Below the pieces are notes generated by a model that ran no database searches, was not told the DNA's origin, and was given only the letters and a program-made list of their open reading frames with translations. From NCBI RefSeq assembly GCF_900104725.1, contig NZ_LT629758.1:3968001-4032000 (forward strand): a stretch of 64,000 nt of DNA. The letters run 5' to 3'. Shown piece after piece: positions 8,601 to 15,712 of the stretch. The stretch comes from Actinoplanes derwentensis (GTDB lineage: Bacteria; Actinomycetota; Actinomycetes; Mycobacteriales; Micromonosporaceae). Positions within the stretch are counted from its first letter, which is position 1; every line of letters starts with the position of its first letter. The translations under genes were made by a program, and so were the position numbers.

Positions 8601-9451
8601 TACTGCTGCTCGGGACGGTCGTACTCGGCGAGACGATCGTCGGCCTGCCGGAGGCCGCGGTCGCCCGGCGCCGGGCCGCCGGCGCCGAACACCGGGTGAC
8701 CGCGCTGACCGAACGCCGAGTGACCATGCCAACCGCGAACACCACCCCGGCCGGTTCGAAAGCCGGACCGGGTGACGGGCGAGACGGCGGACCGGATGAC
8801 GGACCGGAACGCGGACCGGATGACGGGCTGCGGATGGGCGAGGTCCGGGTCGGCGGGCTTGTCGCGGGCTGGAACCCGGACCGGGATCCGGTGCTTGACA
8901 GTCTTGAGCTACGGCTGGCCCCCGGTTCACGAACCGCGATCACCGGGACCTCGGGCTGCGGGAAGTCGACACTCGCCGCAGTGCTCTCGGGACTGCTCAC
9001 ACCCCGCGACGGCGACGTGAGCGCAGGCGGGCGGACGGTTCTGGTCGGTGAGGACACCGGACATGTCTTCGCGTCGACCGTACGAGAGAATCTCCGTCTG
9101 GCCGCACCCACCGCGACCGACCCGCAGTTGTGGCAGGTCCTGCACCGGGTCGGGCTGGACGGGCTGGACCTGGACACCTGGCTGGGGACCGCGGGCGCCA
9201 CGATCTCCGGCGGGCAGCGACGGCGGCTGGCGACGGCGCGGGCACTGCTGGCCGATCCGGCGGTGCTGATCCTGGACGAGCCGACCGAGGGCATCGACGA
9301 GGCGGGCGGCCGGGAGTTGATGGCCGACCTGCTGGGGGCTGCCGACGGGCGTACCGTGCTGGTGATCGCGCATCGCGCGGAAGGTCTGGACCTGGTCGGC
9401 CGGATCCTGAACCTGGAAGCGGGCAAACTGCGAAATGTCCGAATGGACTGA
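5636..9451 (+). CDS. cydDC: Fused CydDC thiol/haem ABC exporter
   Basis: This 1,271-residue single-chain version of CydD plus CydC is the ABC exporter needed for assembly of cytochrome bd. Half 1 (about 30-640) has six TM helices, then Walker A GVSGAGKTT near residue 460, signature ISSGQRQRLAL and Walker B LLLDEPTAHLD. Half 2 (about 720-1271) has another TM domain, Walker A TSGCGKST near 1103, signature ISGGQRRRLATARALL and Walker B VLILDEPTEGID. Such fusions are usual in actinobacteria. Three linkers are low-complexity: the repeat-bearing stretch near residues 370-395, a Gly/Ala/Pro stretch near 690-720 and an Asp/Gly-rich stretch near 1040-1060. GTG 5636 overlaps the cydB stop. Confidence 0.95.
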   Translation: MTTTLSPPALASPPAATAPRVAKGPIDRRLLRHARASRAGIAVLALIGIGQAAATITIAVALTWIVAGTGFLTGSVGGPPGTGFSWIGFSRIGESTAGAGTTGSAGGPAWGWAVGLLAGAFAVRGLLAWAEQVVAQRTAALVTDELRQSLLDRIVERGPAWVAAYGSGRLSTVLGTGLEALRPWFSGYLPALVLGVLLPPLVVVIMAFVDPASAVIALFTLPLIPVLGALIGWATKARAEQRWAADARLAGHFLDVVRGLATLKMYGRAERQTGVIADLTDRHRTATLRVLRVAFLSSTALDLVGTLSVGLIAVQAGLRVAAGDMPLGPALLVILLAPEAFRPLREMAARYHASTDAGAVIADVDEILTAPTGPDPEILAVPTGPDPEILAVPAGQGPGTSDEVGTVRRSVRQIFGDARGRWGVRAVGLRARYPGVTDDAVRLDELTVHTGETVALRGVSGAGKTTTLRVLAGLHPAETGAVAVGRVFYLPQRPALPHARTAAEAFPPETTGEQVRSALRLTGLAEEITPETALGEQAAGISSGQRQRLALAVLLHRAGQALTQPGEHDSAPVVTLLLDEPTAHLDHSAEQLVIGRLREFAARGCAVLVVAHRPALLAAADRVVELRPPSAGIPIGGRVTATVRPDDELPSWSGTTETAWDGSRAPLPRPVPPRSFAVGASFQIGSADADPGTGKTRTNADAGPEARPKAGPGTGTEGSAGTGTAGSAGRWGWLRRPGTAAALGAGSSLAGILLTGAAAWLLVRASALPPVLSLSAAVVLVRGSAVARPLLRYLERLVAHDVAFARLGRRRAKVYADLIPHVPGPRLHRRGDLLTRLVDDVDARVDGLLRGRLPVASAVGTGVVCLTVVGWMAPAVAIPLAVGLLVAGMLAPAVAAWHADRQEAATGAARSALRDAMVETVDGVEELGGGGGRPGVPRQRSRNLANLEARAAKEAGLAAAIAHLGWAAAVAGVAIVLARGGLSAEWSAVLLLGTVVLGETIVGLPEAAVARRRAAGAEHRVTALTERRVTMPTANTTPAGSKAGPGDGRDGGPDDGPERGPDDGLRMGEVRVGGLVAGWNPDRDPVLDSLELRLAPGSRTAITGTSGCGKSTLAAVLSGLLTPRDGDVSAGGRTVLVGEDTGHVFASTVRENLRLAAPTATDPQLWQVLHRVGLDGLDLDTWLGTAGATISGGQRRRLATARALLADPAVLILDEPTEGIDEAGGRELMADLLGAADGRTVLVIAHRAEGLDLVGRILNLEAGKLRNVRMD
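6752..6817 (+). repeat. Tandem 33-bp repeat inside cydDC
   Basis: Two in-frame 33-bp copies (6752-6784, 6785-6817) are nearly identical. They encode the 11-residue unit GPDPEILAVP(T/A), and partial units lie on both sides (EILTAPT before, GQGPG after). They sit in the linker between TM domain 1 and nucleotide-binding domain 1, where length changes are probably tolerated. Confidence 0.85.
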
Positions 9452-9472
9452 TCGGTCCGTTAAAGTGAACTT

Positions 9473-10036
9473 ATGGCACGGACGCCCGCCCCGGGAACCC
9501 GGGACACGATCCTCACCGCGGCCGCCGGGCTCTTCTACGAATACGGCGTCCGGGCCGTCGGAATGGCCCAGGTCGTCGAGGTCGCCGGCTGTGGCAAGAA
9601 CCTGCTCTACAAGCATTTTCCCAGCAAGGCGGACCTCGCGGCGGCCTACCTCACTCTAGCCCGCCGCGAGCGCGAACGTACCGTCAAAGAAGCCCTGCGC
9701 TGGGCCGGCACCCCCGCCGACAGCCTGCTCGCGCTGGTCAACGAGATCGCCGACTCGGTCACCCGCCCCGGCTACCGGGGTTGCGCGTTCCGCAACTACC
9801 TGACCGAGTTCCCCGGCGAGACCGACGAACCGGCTCAGGTCGCCCTGACGTTCCTCGCCGACGCCCGCGCCCAGATGGACCGCCTCGTCATCGGCGCCGG
9901 CGGCGACGACCTGCTCGCCGACCGCATCTGGCTGATCGTGAACGGACTGCACACCGGCCCGCCCGCACAGGCTCAGGTAGCCGTCGATTGGATCAAGGAC
10001 ATGATTTCTTCGGTACGAGTGACCGAAGCCCCGTAA
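9473..10036 (+). CDS. TetR/AcrR-family regulator
   Basis: This 187-residue protein has an N-terminal TetR HTH (residues about 10-56: TILTAAAGLFYEYGVRAVGM, then VVEVAGCGKNLLYKHFPSKADL) and a helical ligand domain. The variant CGKNLLYKHFPSK in place of the common SKGTLYRHFPSK is typical of one TetR subgroup. It lies 21 bp after cydDC in the same direction but probably has its own promoter: GTTAAAGTGAAC just before the start is an imperfect palindrome. The target is not evident from the neighbours. Confidence 0.88.
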   Translation: MARTPAPGTRDTILTAAAGLFYEYGVRAVGMAQVVEVAGCGKNLLYKHFPSKADLAAAYLTLARRERERTVKEALRWAGTPADSLLALVNEIADSVTRPGYRGCAFRNYLTEFPGETDEPAQVALTFLADARAQMDRLVIGAGGDDLLADRIWLIVNGLHTGPPAQAQVAVDWIKDMISSVRVTEAP

Positions 10037-10072
10037 CGTCCGCGCGATGCAGGCGGCACTCCGGGCCGACCC

Positions 10073-10099
10073 GCGACCGCCGGGCCGAATGCGGTGGTC
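10073..10099. repeat. 27-bp dispersed repeat, copy 1
   Basis: The sequence begins GCGACCGCCGGGCCGAATGC and ends GGTGGTC. It is identical over 27 bp to the copy at 42220-42246 and differs at two positions from copies at 46741-46767 and 50300-50326 (minus strand). It lies between convergent genes and reaches into the last codon of the unknown gene at 10098. Confidence 0.8.
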
Positions 10100-10511
10100 A
10101 ACCCCACCACACCGTGACCGCCCGCGCCTTCTGCGCCACCGAGTCGGGCACCAGCTCGGCGACCCAGGCGTGCACATCCCCGGCCGGCGCGCTGGTGACC
10201 ACCTGCACCCGATCACTGAACGGCCACTCGCCACCACCCGGAACCACACTGATGCCGACCAGCACATCGGTGACGTCGGCCCGGTCCCGCACCCGGCGCA
10301 GCGTGGCATAGAACGCCGGCACCCCCGGATGCTCGCTCAGGTTCCCACCGATCGAGCCGTGGTCGTCGTTGTCCTCGAAGAACAGTTCGAGGCTGACCAG
10401 CGGTTCCCGCCCGTCTCCCTCGTCCTGCCGTTCGATCTCGGTCAGCAGCTCAGCCAGCACCCCGACAGAATCGCATCCCGGCAGGCGCCCCGGACGGCGA
10501 ACGCCGGTCAC
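10098..10511 (-). CDS. Conserved-looking hypothetical protein
   Basis: I do not recognise this 137-residue soluble protein. The region from about residue 15 looks folded, with alternating hydrophobic strands (LVSLELFFEDNDDHGSIGGN, then TDVLVGISVVPGG), so it may be an alpha/beta domain. It starts within a 4-bp overlap of the upstream gene, so the two are probably co-expressed. The first 14 residues are Arg/Pro/Gly-rich and the true start may be slightly internal. The gene ends at the 27-bp dispersed repeat. Function unknown. Confidence 0.7.
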   Translation of the reverse strand: MTGVRRPGRLPGCDSVGVLAELLTEIERQDEGDGREPLVSLELFFEDNDDHGSIGGNLSEHPGVPAFYATLRRVRDRADVTDVLVGISVVPGGGEWPFSDRVQVVTSAPAGDVHAWVAELVPDSVAQKARAVTVWWG

Positions 10512-10948
10512 GGCCAGGGCGCGGGCTCCGGGCCGGCCGACGCCGAAGGCCCGTACGGGGTGTGCCCGGCCCGGAAATACCGCAGGTGCCGGACACAGGC
10601 GATCAGCACCCGCTCGAACATCTCCGGCTCGTCCTCCATCCGCCCCTGATACCGCTCGGGATGCTCCTCGACCTGCAGGTCACTGATGACGTCACCGGTG
10701 ACGCGGGCCTCGTACACCTGAATCCCGGTCCACGACCGCCACAACCGCAGCACCCCACCGTCGTCCAGATGCGCCATCCAGCGGATGTCCATGTCGTACC
10801 GTCCCAGCCCGTCCCGCAGCAACCCGGCCGTGTCCGCGTCGAGCACCAGCCCCGGATCCACCTCCACCGGTTGCAACGCCAGAGCCGCCTGAGTCTCGGC
10901 CGCATCAGCCTCGGTGAACAGTGGACGCAGATCATCCTGAACGCTCAT
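10508..10948 (-). CDS. Hypothetical protein, pair partner
   Basis: This 146-residue protein is unknown to me. ATG 10948 (MSVQDDLRPLFTEADAAETQ) is preferred over the upstream in-frame ATG at 11008 because the extra 20 residues look non-coding. The body alternates helices with a predicted beta region (DMDIRWMAHLDDGGVLRLWR) and ends in a Pro/Ala-rich tail. It overlaps the next gene by 4 bp, so the pair probably acts together. No signal peptide or TM segment is present. Confidence 0.7.
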   Translation of the reverse strand: MSVQDDLRPLFTEADAAETQAALALQPVEVDPGLVLDADTAGLLRDGLGRYDMDIRWMAHLDDGGVLRLWRSWTGIQVYEARVTGDVISDLQVEEHPERYQGRMEDEPEMFERVLIACVRHLRYFRAGHTPYGPSASAGPEPAPWP

Positions 10949-10958
10949 ACCGCCATTC

Positions 10959-11123
10959 TCAGCCGCACAGCACCCCGAACTCACCATCGGCCGCCCCGGT
11001 TTCACCACCCCAGGTGAGTCCTGGCCGACAGCTCGGCCGGAAGGTGACGTCGCCGTCCTCGGTGCTCAGGGTCATGATGCCGTCGAGGTAGGTGTACGGA
11101 CTCAGCTCCGGATAGAAAGTCAC
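10959..11123 (-). CDS. Small protein resembling the N-terminus of DUF7919-type proteins
   Basis: A 54-codon frame starts at GTG 11123 behind GGTAGGA (8 bases). It begins VTFYPELSPYTYLDG and ends 10 bp upstream of the gene pair at 10508-10948. The FYPELSPYTY opening resembles small actinobacterial proteins of the DUF7919 type, usually longer and containing an NVGWLD block, which is absent. It may be a real short gene or a truncated one; recognition is from memory only. Confidence 0.4.
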   Translation of the reverse strand: MTFYPELSPYTYLDGIMTLSTEDGDVTFRPSCRPGLTWGGETGAADGEFGVLCG

Positions 11124-11157
11124 GGATATTCCTACCAGGAGTGCGACAGACTGCGGT

Positions 11158-11892
11158 ATGCGTACGTTCGATGATCTCGTGGTTGACGGGCTTGCCGGAG
11201 AGGTCGGCGGCTGGGGTTTCGGCTGGCTGGACGGGCGGGCCACGGAGGAACGGCCACCGTGGGGTTACGCGCGGCGACTCGCCGGCCGGCTGCGACAGGC
11301 GACGGCGGCGCTCGACATCGACACCGGCGGCGGGGAGGTCATCGGCGAGATGCCGGTGCTGCCACCACGGATGGTCGTCACCGAGGGCTGGCCGCCGAAC
11401 GCTGAACGGGCGCGGCGCCTGCCCGGAGTCGAGGTCGTCGAAACCGTGCCGGGCGAGCGGCTCCCGCTCCGGGACGGCGAGTTCGACCTGGTCAGCAGCC
11501 GCCATCCGGTGAAACCGGACTTCGCGGAGATCGCCCGGGTGCTGAAGCCGGGCGGCGTCTACTTCGCGCAGCACGTCGGGCCGGGGTCGGCGTTCGCGCT
11601 GATCGAGTGGTTCCTCGGCCCGGTTCCGGCACACGCGCGCGATCCGGAACGGGAGGCCGCCGAGGCTCGGACCGCGGGACTCGACGTCGTCCGGTTGGAG
11701 ACGGCCCGGTGCCGGATGGAGTTCTTCGACCTCGGCGCGGTCGTCTGGATCCTGCGCAAGTGCGTGTGGTGGGTACCGGACTTCTCGGTCGAGCGTTACC
11801 GGCCGGAACTGGTGAAGCTGGACGCGTACATCCGGGCGCACGGCGTGTTCACCGCCCACTCCACGCGGACCCTGATCGAGGCCCGCGCGTAA
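11158..11892 (+). CDS. Class I SAM-dependent methyltransferase
   Basis: This 244-residue methyltransferase has a Rossmann-like core. Motif I is the degenerate LDIDTGGGE near residues 53-61 (usual DxGxGxG). Acidic motif II lies around VVTEGWPPN, motif IV around EFDLVSSRHPVKP near 115, and the post-motif segment EIARVLKPGGVYFAQHVG near 124-141 is strongly typical of the Methyltransf_11 group. The C-terminal part supplies the substrate pocket, and the substrate is unknown. It may be co-transcribed with the hypothetical gene 10 bp downstream. Confidence 0.85.
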   Translation: MRTFDDLVVDGLAGEVGGWGFGWLDGRATEERPPWGYARRLAGRLRQATAALDIDTGGGEVIGEMPVLPPRMVVTEGWPPNAERARRLPGVEVVETVPGERLPLRDGEFDLVSSRHPVKPDFAEIARVLKPGGVYFAQHVGPGSAFALIEWFLGPVPAHARDPEREAAEARTAGLDVVRLETARCRMEFFDLGAVVWILRKCVWWVPDFSVERYRPELVKLDAYIRAHGVFTAHSTRTLIEARA

Positions 11893-11902
11893 CGTCCCCG
11901 GC

Positions 11903-12565
11903 ATGTCGATGCACGAGATCGAGGACCTGGTGCAGACCTCGGTCGAACTCCTGGACCGGCACCACCCGGCCGATGACGGGCGGCTGCGGGACTGGTTCAC
12001 GGCGCTGTTCGCGTTCCAGAACGACTACGACTGTTCGCACACCCAGCACCGGGTGATGGAGATCCTGATCCGGCGCGGGCACACGGTGCGGTTCCCGATC
12101 GCGGAGCATCCGGACTACGCGGCGCGGAAGGACTTCTTCGACGGCATCGAGGAGTTCACCCCGCTGCGGGAGTTCGGCGCGGACGAACAGGAGTTCGCGG
12201 GCGAGCTGGAGGACGGCTATGTCGACCCGCCGTGGCTGTACTGCGAGGCGGCCACCGCGCTGTGGCAGCGGATGAACTGCCCGGCCACGACGGAGGCGCC
12301 GCTGTTGGAGGTGGTGGTCGCCGTGGCGGAGGCGGCCGAGCGGGACGGTGACGCCGAACTGATCGGCTGCTGGTGGTCACTCGGGTGGCAGGCGCTCGTG
12401 GGTGGCCAGCCGTTCTCACCGGAGGAACTGGCCGCGACGCCCGGGGTGGCCGAGTTGCGGGCGATCGTGCGGCGTACCGGCGCCCAGGGGTTCGGTTCCC
12501 GCCCGTCCGAGGAACAGCTGGAGCTGATGGGCGACGAACTCGAAACCTGGTGGTATCGGCTCTGA
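11903..12565 (+). CDS. Hypothetical acidic protein
   Basis: This 220-residue, strongly acidic soluble protein is probably mostly helical (HEIEDLVQTSVELLDRHH, ADDGRLRDWFTALFAF), with Trp-rich C-terminal segments (GCWWSLGWQALV, ELETWWYRL). I do not recognise the family. It follows the methyltransferase by 10 bp and is probably in the same operon. A truncated maleylpyruvate-isomerase-family remnant begins immediately after its stop. Confidence 0.7.
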   Translation: MSMHEIEDLVQTSVELLDRHHPADDGRLRDWFTALFAFQNDYDCSHTQHRVMEILIRRGHTVRFPIAEHPDYAARKDFFDGIEEFTPLREFGADEQEFAGELEDGYVDPPWLYCEAATALWQRMNCPATTEAPLLEVVVAVAEAAERDGDAELIGCWWSLGWQALVGGQPFSPEELAATPGVAELRAIVRRTGAQGFGSRPSEEQLELMGDELETWWYRL

Positions 12566-12566
12566 C

Positions 12567-12842
12567 CAAACCCGGCCACTCGGCCTCGACGCCGATGTCC
12601 CGGCCGAGCACTGGCGGATCCTGCTGGATTATCTGACCGCGCCCGGCCCCGCCCCGGCGCTGACCCCACCCGGCCGCCTGACCGGCCTGCGCTTGACCGC
12701 CACCGACCTGGATTGGTCAGCGGGCGAGGGCTCCCTGGTCAGCGGCCCAACGGAAGCCCTCGGCATGGCCGCCGCCGGCCGCCCGGCCGCACTCAGCGAC
12801 CTGTCCGGCCCCGGAGTCGAACTGCTCAGCGCCCGCCTCTGA
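12567..12842 (+). pseudogene. C-terminal remnant of a mycothiol-dependent maleylpyruvate isomerase-family gene
   Basis: A 91-codon frame without a usable start ends at TGA 12840-12842. It reads as the MDMPI C-terminal domain: VPAEHWRILLDYLTAP, then GLRLTATDLDWSAGEGSLV, GPTEALGMAAAGRPAALSDL and SGPGVELLSARL. This matches the family's ending (TDLDW...G...ALLMALAGR...L.GPG...L). The DinB-like N-terminal catalytic part, about 150 residues, is missing; the frame begins 2 bp after the preceding gene's stop. It is therefore a 5'-truncated pseudogene. Confidence 0.75.
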
Positions 12843-13007
12843 TCCGATCAGGATCTCCGGGGTGACGCCGGCGTTCTGGGAGATCGCCTCACGGACCTGC
12901 CAGGCCGGGTCGGTGGCCAGCGTCCGCACCGCGGCATGCGGCGCGCCCGGGCGGGCGGCAACGGCGACCCGAACGGTACGGGACGGGTCTGCCGCCGGCA
13001 CCGTCAA
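12843..13007 (-). pseudogene. Fragment of a leucine-rich-repeat-variant protein
   Basis: The minus-strand frame contains VRVAVAARPGAPHAAVRTLA and TDPAWQVREAISQNAGVTPEIL. These are two units of the LRV/HEAT-like repeat (VR.AVA..P..P...L..LA.DP...VR). The repeat reading stops exactly where the opposite-strand isomerase remnant begins, and upstream the frame stays open without a good start. This appears to be an internal fragment truncated at both ends. The frame formally continues to 12717, but that part is the antisense of the other remnant. Confidence 0.55.
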
Positions 13008-13158
13008 CTCCCCGGAACCCGTGTTCGGATCGTGGCCGCCTGCACCTTCTTTCTGATCATGGAGTGACGGTAGACGGCGTCGTTACATTCGAAACTGTGA
13101 GCACACCGGAACCGCCGGTCCTCCCCGGCCTGGTCCGGTCGACCACTGGAGGCCCGTG

Positions 13159-13878
13159 ATGCGGCTGACCGAGATGAGTGCCACCGGGTTTCGGACGACG
13201 GTGGCCGAGTTCCGGCGGCCGGCGGGTGGGCTACGCTGGGTTGTCATCCCGACCATCCACATGGGGCATCCGGACTATTACTGGACGATCTGGCAGCGGC
13301 TGCAGTCGTCGCAGGCGGTGATCGCCGAGCGGTACGACGGGCCCAGTTCGACCGGTCTCGCCTACGCCAACGCCATGCGCCTGGCTCGGCAGCGGGCCAG
13401 CCGGGACATCGTTCACCAGGACATCGACTACGGCGCGCTGGGCGTACCGATCATCTTCCCGGACGCCCTGCCCGACCTGATCGCCGACCCGGACCGGGTG
13501 ATGCCCCGTGACGAGCGGATCGGCGCGACGGTCCTGACCCCGTTCCTGGCCTGGGAGATGGCCAGGTCCGGGGACGACTGGCTGAGCGGCACCGATCTGA
13601 ACATCCACGACCACACGGTCTTCGCCCGCGAACCGGCCGACGTCGAACGGGACGAACTGCTGATCGGGGTGATCCGCGAGATCGACACCGAGTTCGCCGC
13701 CGAGGACATGGAGGTGGCGATCGTCTTCGGTGCCGCGCACACTCCGCTCGTGGTCCGGGAACTGACCGGGAACCTCGGGCACCGGGTTCTGCCCGGTGCC
13801 CGATGGCTCACCGCCGTCGACTACGAGGAGGCTCCTTACCTGCGCAAACCTCCGTTGGACGGCTGGATGGACTTCTGA
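13159..13878 (+). CDS. TraB/PrgY-like conserved hypothetical protein
   Basis: This 239-residue protein starts at ATG 13159, 6 bases after GGAGG (a GTG lies at 13156). The opening WVVIPTIHMGHPDYYWTIWQ followed by QAVIAERYDGP, and the late AIVFGAAHTPLVVREL segment, recall the TraB/GumN fold: an early HxG-type His, ViaE, and a late GagH. I assign it tentatively. Family members bind or degrade small peptides or act at membranes, but this one has no signal peptide or TM segment. Its 3' end overlaps the convergent SGNH hydrolase by 43 bp. Confidence 0.65.
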   Translation: MRLTEMSATGFRTTVAEFRRPAGGLRWVVIPTIHMGHPDYYWTIWQRLQSSQAVIAERYDGPSSTGLAYANAMRLARQRASRDIVHQDIDYGALGVPIIFPDALPDLIADPDRVMPRDERIGATVLTPFLAWEMARSGDDWLSGTDLNIHDHTVFAREPADVERDELLIGVIREIDTEFAAEDMEVAIVFGAAHTPLVVRELTGNLGHRVLPGARWLTAVDYEEAPYLRKPPLDGWMDF

Positions 13879-15032
13879 GCGAACCAGCCGTCGGGGCGCA
13901 GCGCGGCGAACCGCTCACCGATCAGCCGGTGGGTCTCGGCGTCGGGGTGCAGCCGGTCCGGGAGCGGGTGCTCGGCGGAGTCCGGCTCGCCGTAGAGGTC
14001 CAGTCCGTTCAGGAGGAACAGGTTCGGGTCGGTGGCGGCCCGCTGGGTGACGATGCGGGCCAGTTCGTCGCGGATGACCCGCAGGGTGAGCCGACCGGGC
14101 GCGGGTTCGCCGGTGGCGCGGAACAGCACCTCGCCCGCCCGCAACGCGTCCATGTCGAAGGCGCCGGGCCCCGGGGTGTCCTCGTGGATCGGGCAGTGGA
14201 TCGGGGAGACGACCAGCAGCGGAGTGTCCGGATGCCCGTCGCGGATGGTGTCCAGGAAGCCGTGCACGGCCGGGCCGAAGGCGCGCAACCGCATCAGGTC
14301 CGCGTTCACCAGGTTGATGCCGATCTTGACGCTGATCAGGTCGGCGGGCGTGTCACGCATGGTCCGGGCGGTGAACGGGTCCAGCAGAGCGCTGCCGCCG
14401 AGACCGAGATTGATCAGCTCCAGGCCGGCGGCGGCGGCCGCCACGGCCGGCCAGATGCCGCTGGGGGTGGTGGCGTTGGAACCGTGGCTGATCGAACTGC
14501 CGTGGTGCAGCCAGACCGGACGGCCGGACGGCGGCACCGCCTCGACCGGAGCGTCGGTGCGGAGCGCGACCAGTTCGGTGATCTCGTTGTGCGGCAGCCA
14601 GATCTCAACGGTCTTGTCAGCGCCGACGCCGACGTCTGCGTCGGTCAGGCCGGTGAAGGTGACCGTCCCCGGCTGGCCGGGCTGGCGATCGGCGGCACCG
14701 GTCGCCAGGTCGACGGTGATGACCGTGGCGGTAGGCGCGCTCGCCTGCCCGGCCAGACGGCCGTCGATCAGCAGGTCGTAGACACCGTGCGGCCGCTCCG
14801 GCAGCCCGGTGAACGCCCGCCGGGTGGCGAGCGTGTCCAACTCGACGACGGTGGCGCGGGTACGGAAGACCAGCCGGACTCCGGACGGCTGGGCCTCGAC
14901 CATGGCCAGCTGCGGATCACTGGTCTGGGCACGGGCCCAGGCGGGCAGCCGGTGCGGCAGCAGGCCGTGCTCGGTGGTCTCCAGCTCGGCGGCGCCGAAC
15001 AGCAGGTCAGCGGTGATCGGGGTGGTGATCAT
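13836..15032 (-). CDS. SGNH/GDSL-family hydrolase
   Basis: This 398-residue protein has an N-terminal beta-sandwich-like domain (about 1-160) followed by an SGNH hydrolase domain (about 165-398). Catalytic blocks are visible: nucleophile Ser in HHGSSISHG, Gly in NLGLGGSALL, Asn in KIGINLVN and the DxxH pair in DRLHPDAETH. There is no signal peptide. It lies 17 bp downstream of a TetR gene on the same strand and is presumably regulated with it. Likely an esterase or lipase; substrate unknown. Confidence 0.88.
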   Translation of the reverse strand: MITTPITADLLFGAAELETTEHGLLPHRLPAWARAQTSDPQLAMVEAQPSGVRLVFRTRATVVELDTLATRRAFTGLPERPHGVYDLLIDGRLAGQASAPTATVITVDLATGAADRQPGQPGTVTFTGLTDADVGVGADKTVEIWLPHNEITELVALRTDAPVEAVPPSGRPVWLHHGSSISHGSNATTPSGIWPAVAAAAAGLELINLGLGGSALLDPFTARTMRDTPADLISVKIGINLVNADLMRLRAFGPAVHGFLDTIRDGHPDTPLLVVSPIHCPIHEDTPGPGAFDMDALRAGEVLFRATGEPAPGRLTLRVIRDELARIVTQRAATDPNLFLLNGLDLYGEPDSAEHPLPDRLHPDAETHRLIGERFAALRPDGWFAQKSIQPSNGGLRR

Positions 15033-15048
15033 GGATCAGCTCTCGTTC

Positions 15049-15633
15049 TCATCGGGGGCGTGGCAACGGGGCGGGCCAGGCGCGGAGTGCGACGTCCAGG
15101 GCGTCCAGCGCCCGGTGCCAGGACTCGGTGGACGCGGGCAGACTGTGGGCAAAGCCGCCGGCCGCCTCCAGGTCGATGTACCCGTGGATGACGCTGCCGA
15201 TCAGACGGACCGCGTGGGTCTGTTCCGGATCGGTCAGCTGGTAACCGCGCAGGATGGCCCGGGTCAGTTGTGCGTGCCGGGGCCCGGCACTGGCGAGGGC
15301 GGTCTCGGTGTCCAGCCGCAGGCGGGTGGCGGCGTACCGCCCGGGGTGGTCCCGGGCGTAGTCCCGGTAGGAGCCGGCCAGCGCGACCAAGGCGTCCTTG
15401 CCGGACCGACCGGCCACCGCCAGCGCCGCCAGGTCAGCCAGCTCGGCCAGGGCCAGCAGTGCGACCCGGGTCCGGAGATCGGGGGTGCCGCCGACGTGCG
15501 AATACAGGCTGGGCACCTTGACGCCCAGGTGCCGGGCCAGGGTTGACGCGGTCAGCTCGGCGAAGCCGATGTCGTCGGCCAGCTCGGCACCCGCCCGCAC
15601 CACACGGTCGGTGGTCAGCCCTGCTCGCACCAT
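15049..15633 (-). CDS. TetR-family regulator with WHG-type C-terminal domain
   Basis: This regulator has about 194 residues and starts at ATG 15633 (GTG 15636 also possible), behind AAAGGGGGCGG. The HTH covers about residues 5-50 (GAELADDIGFAELTASTLAR, then HLGVKVPSLYSHVGG). The C-terminal part (GYQLTDPEQTHAVRLIGSVI and GYIDLEAAGGF) is typical of the TetR WHG domain. It is probably autoregulated through the palindrome at 15668-15682 and controls the downstream SGNH hydrolase. Confidence 0.88.
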   Translation of the reverse strand: MVRAGLTTDRVVRAGAELADDIGFAELTASTLARHLGVKVPSLYSHVGGTPDLRTRVALLALAELADLAALAVAGRSGKDALVALAGSYRDYARDHPGRYAATRLRLDTETALASAGPRHAQLTRAILRGYQLTDPEQTHAVRLIGSVIHGYIDLEAAGGFAHSLPASTESWHRALDALDVALRAWPAPLPRPR

Positions 15634-15667
15634 CACCGCCCCCTTTCCTCAAACCCATCATGATTTA

Positions 15668-15682
15668 CCTAATTCAATTAGG
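15668..15682. promoter_or_regulatory. Palindromic TetR operator
   Basis: CCTAATT-C-AATTAGG is a perfect 15-bp palindrome 35 bp upstream of the TetR start, in an AT-rich promoter-like patch. It fits autoregulation of the TetR/SGNH pair. Confidence 0.7.
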
Positions 15683-15712
15683 CAAGTGTCGACAGGCGTA
15701 AGGAACAGCGGC

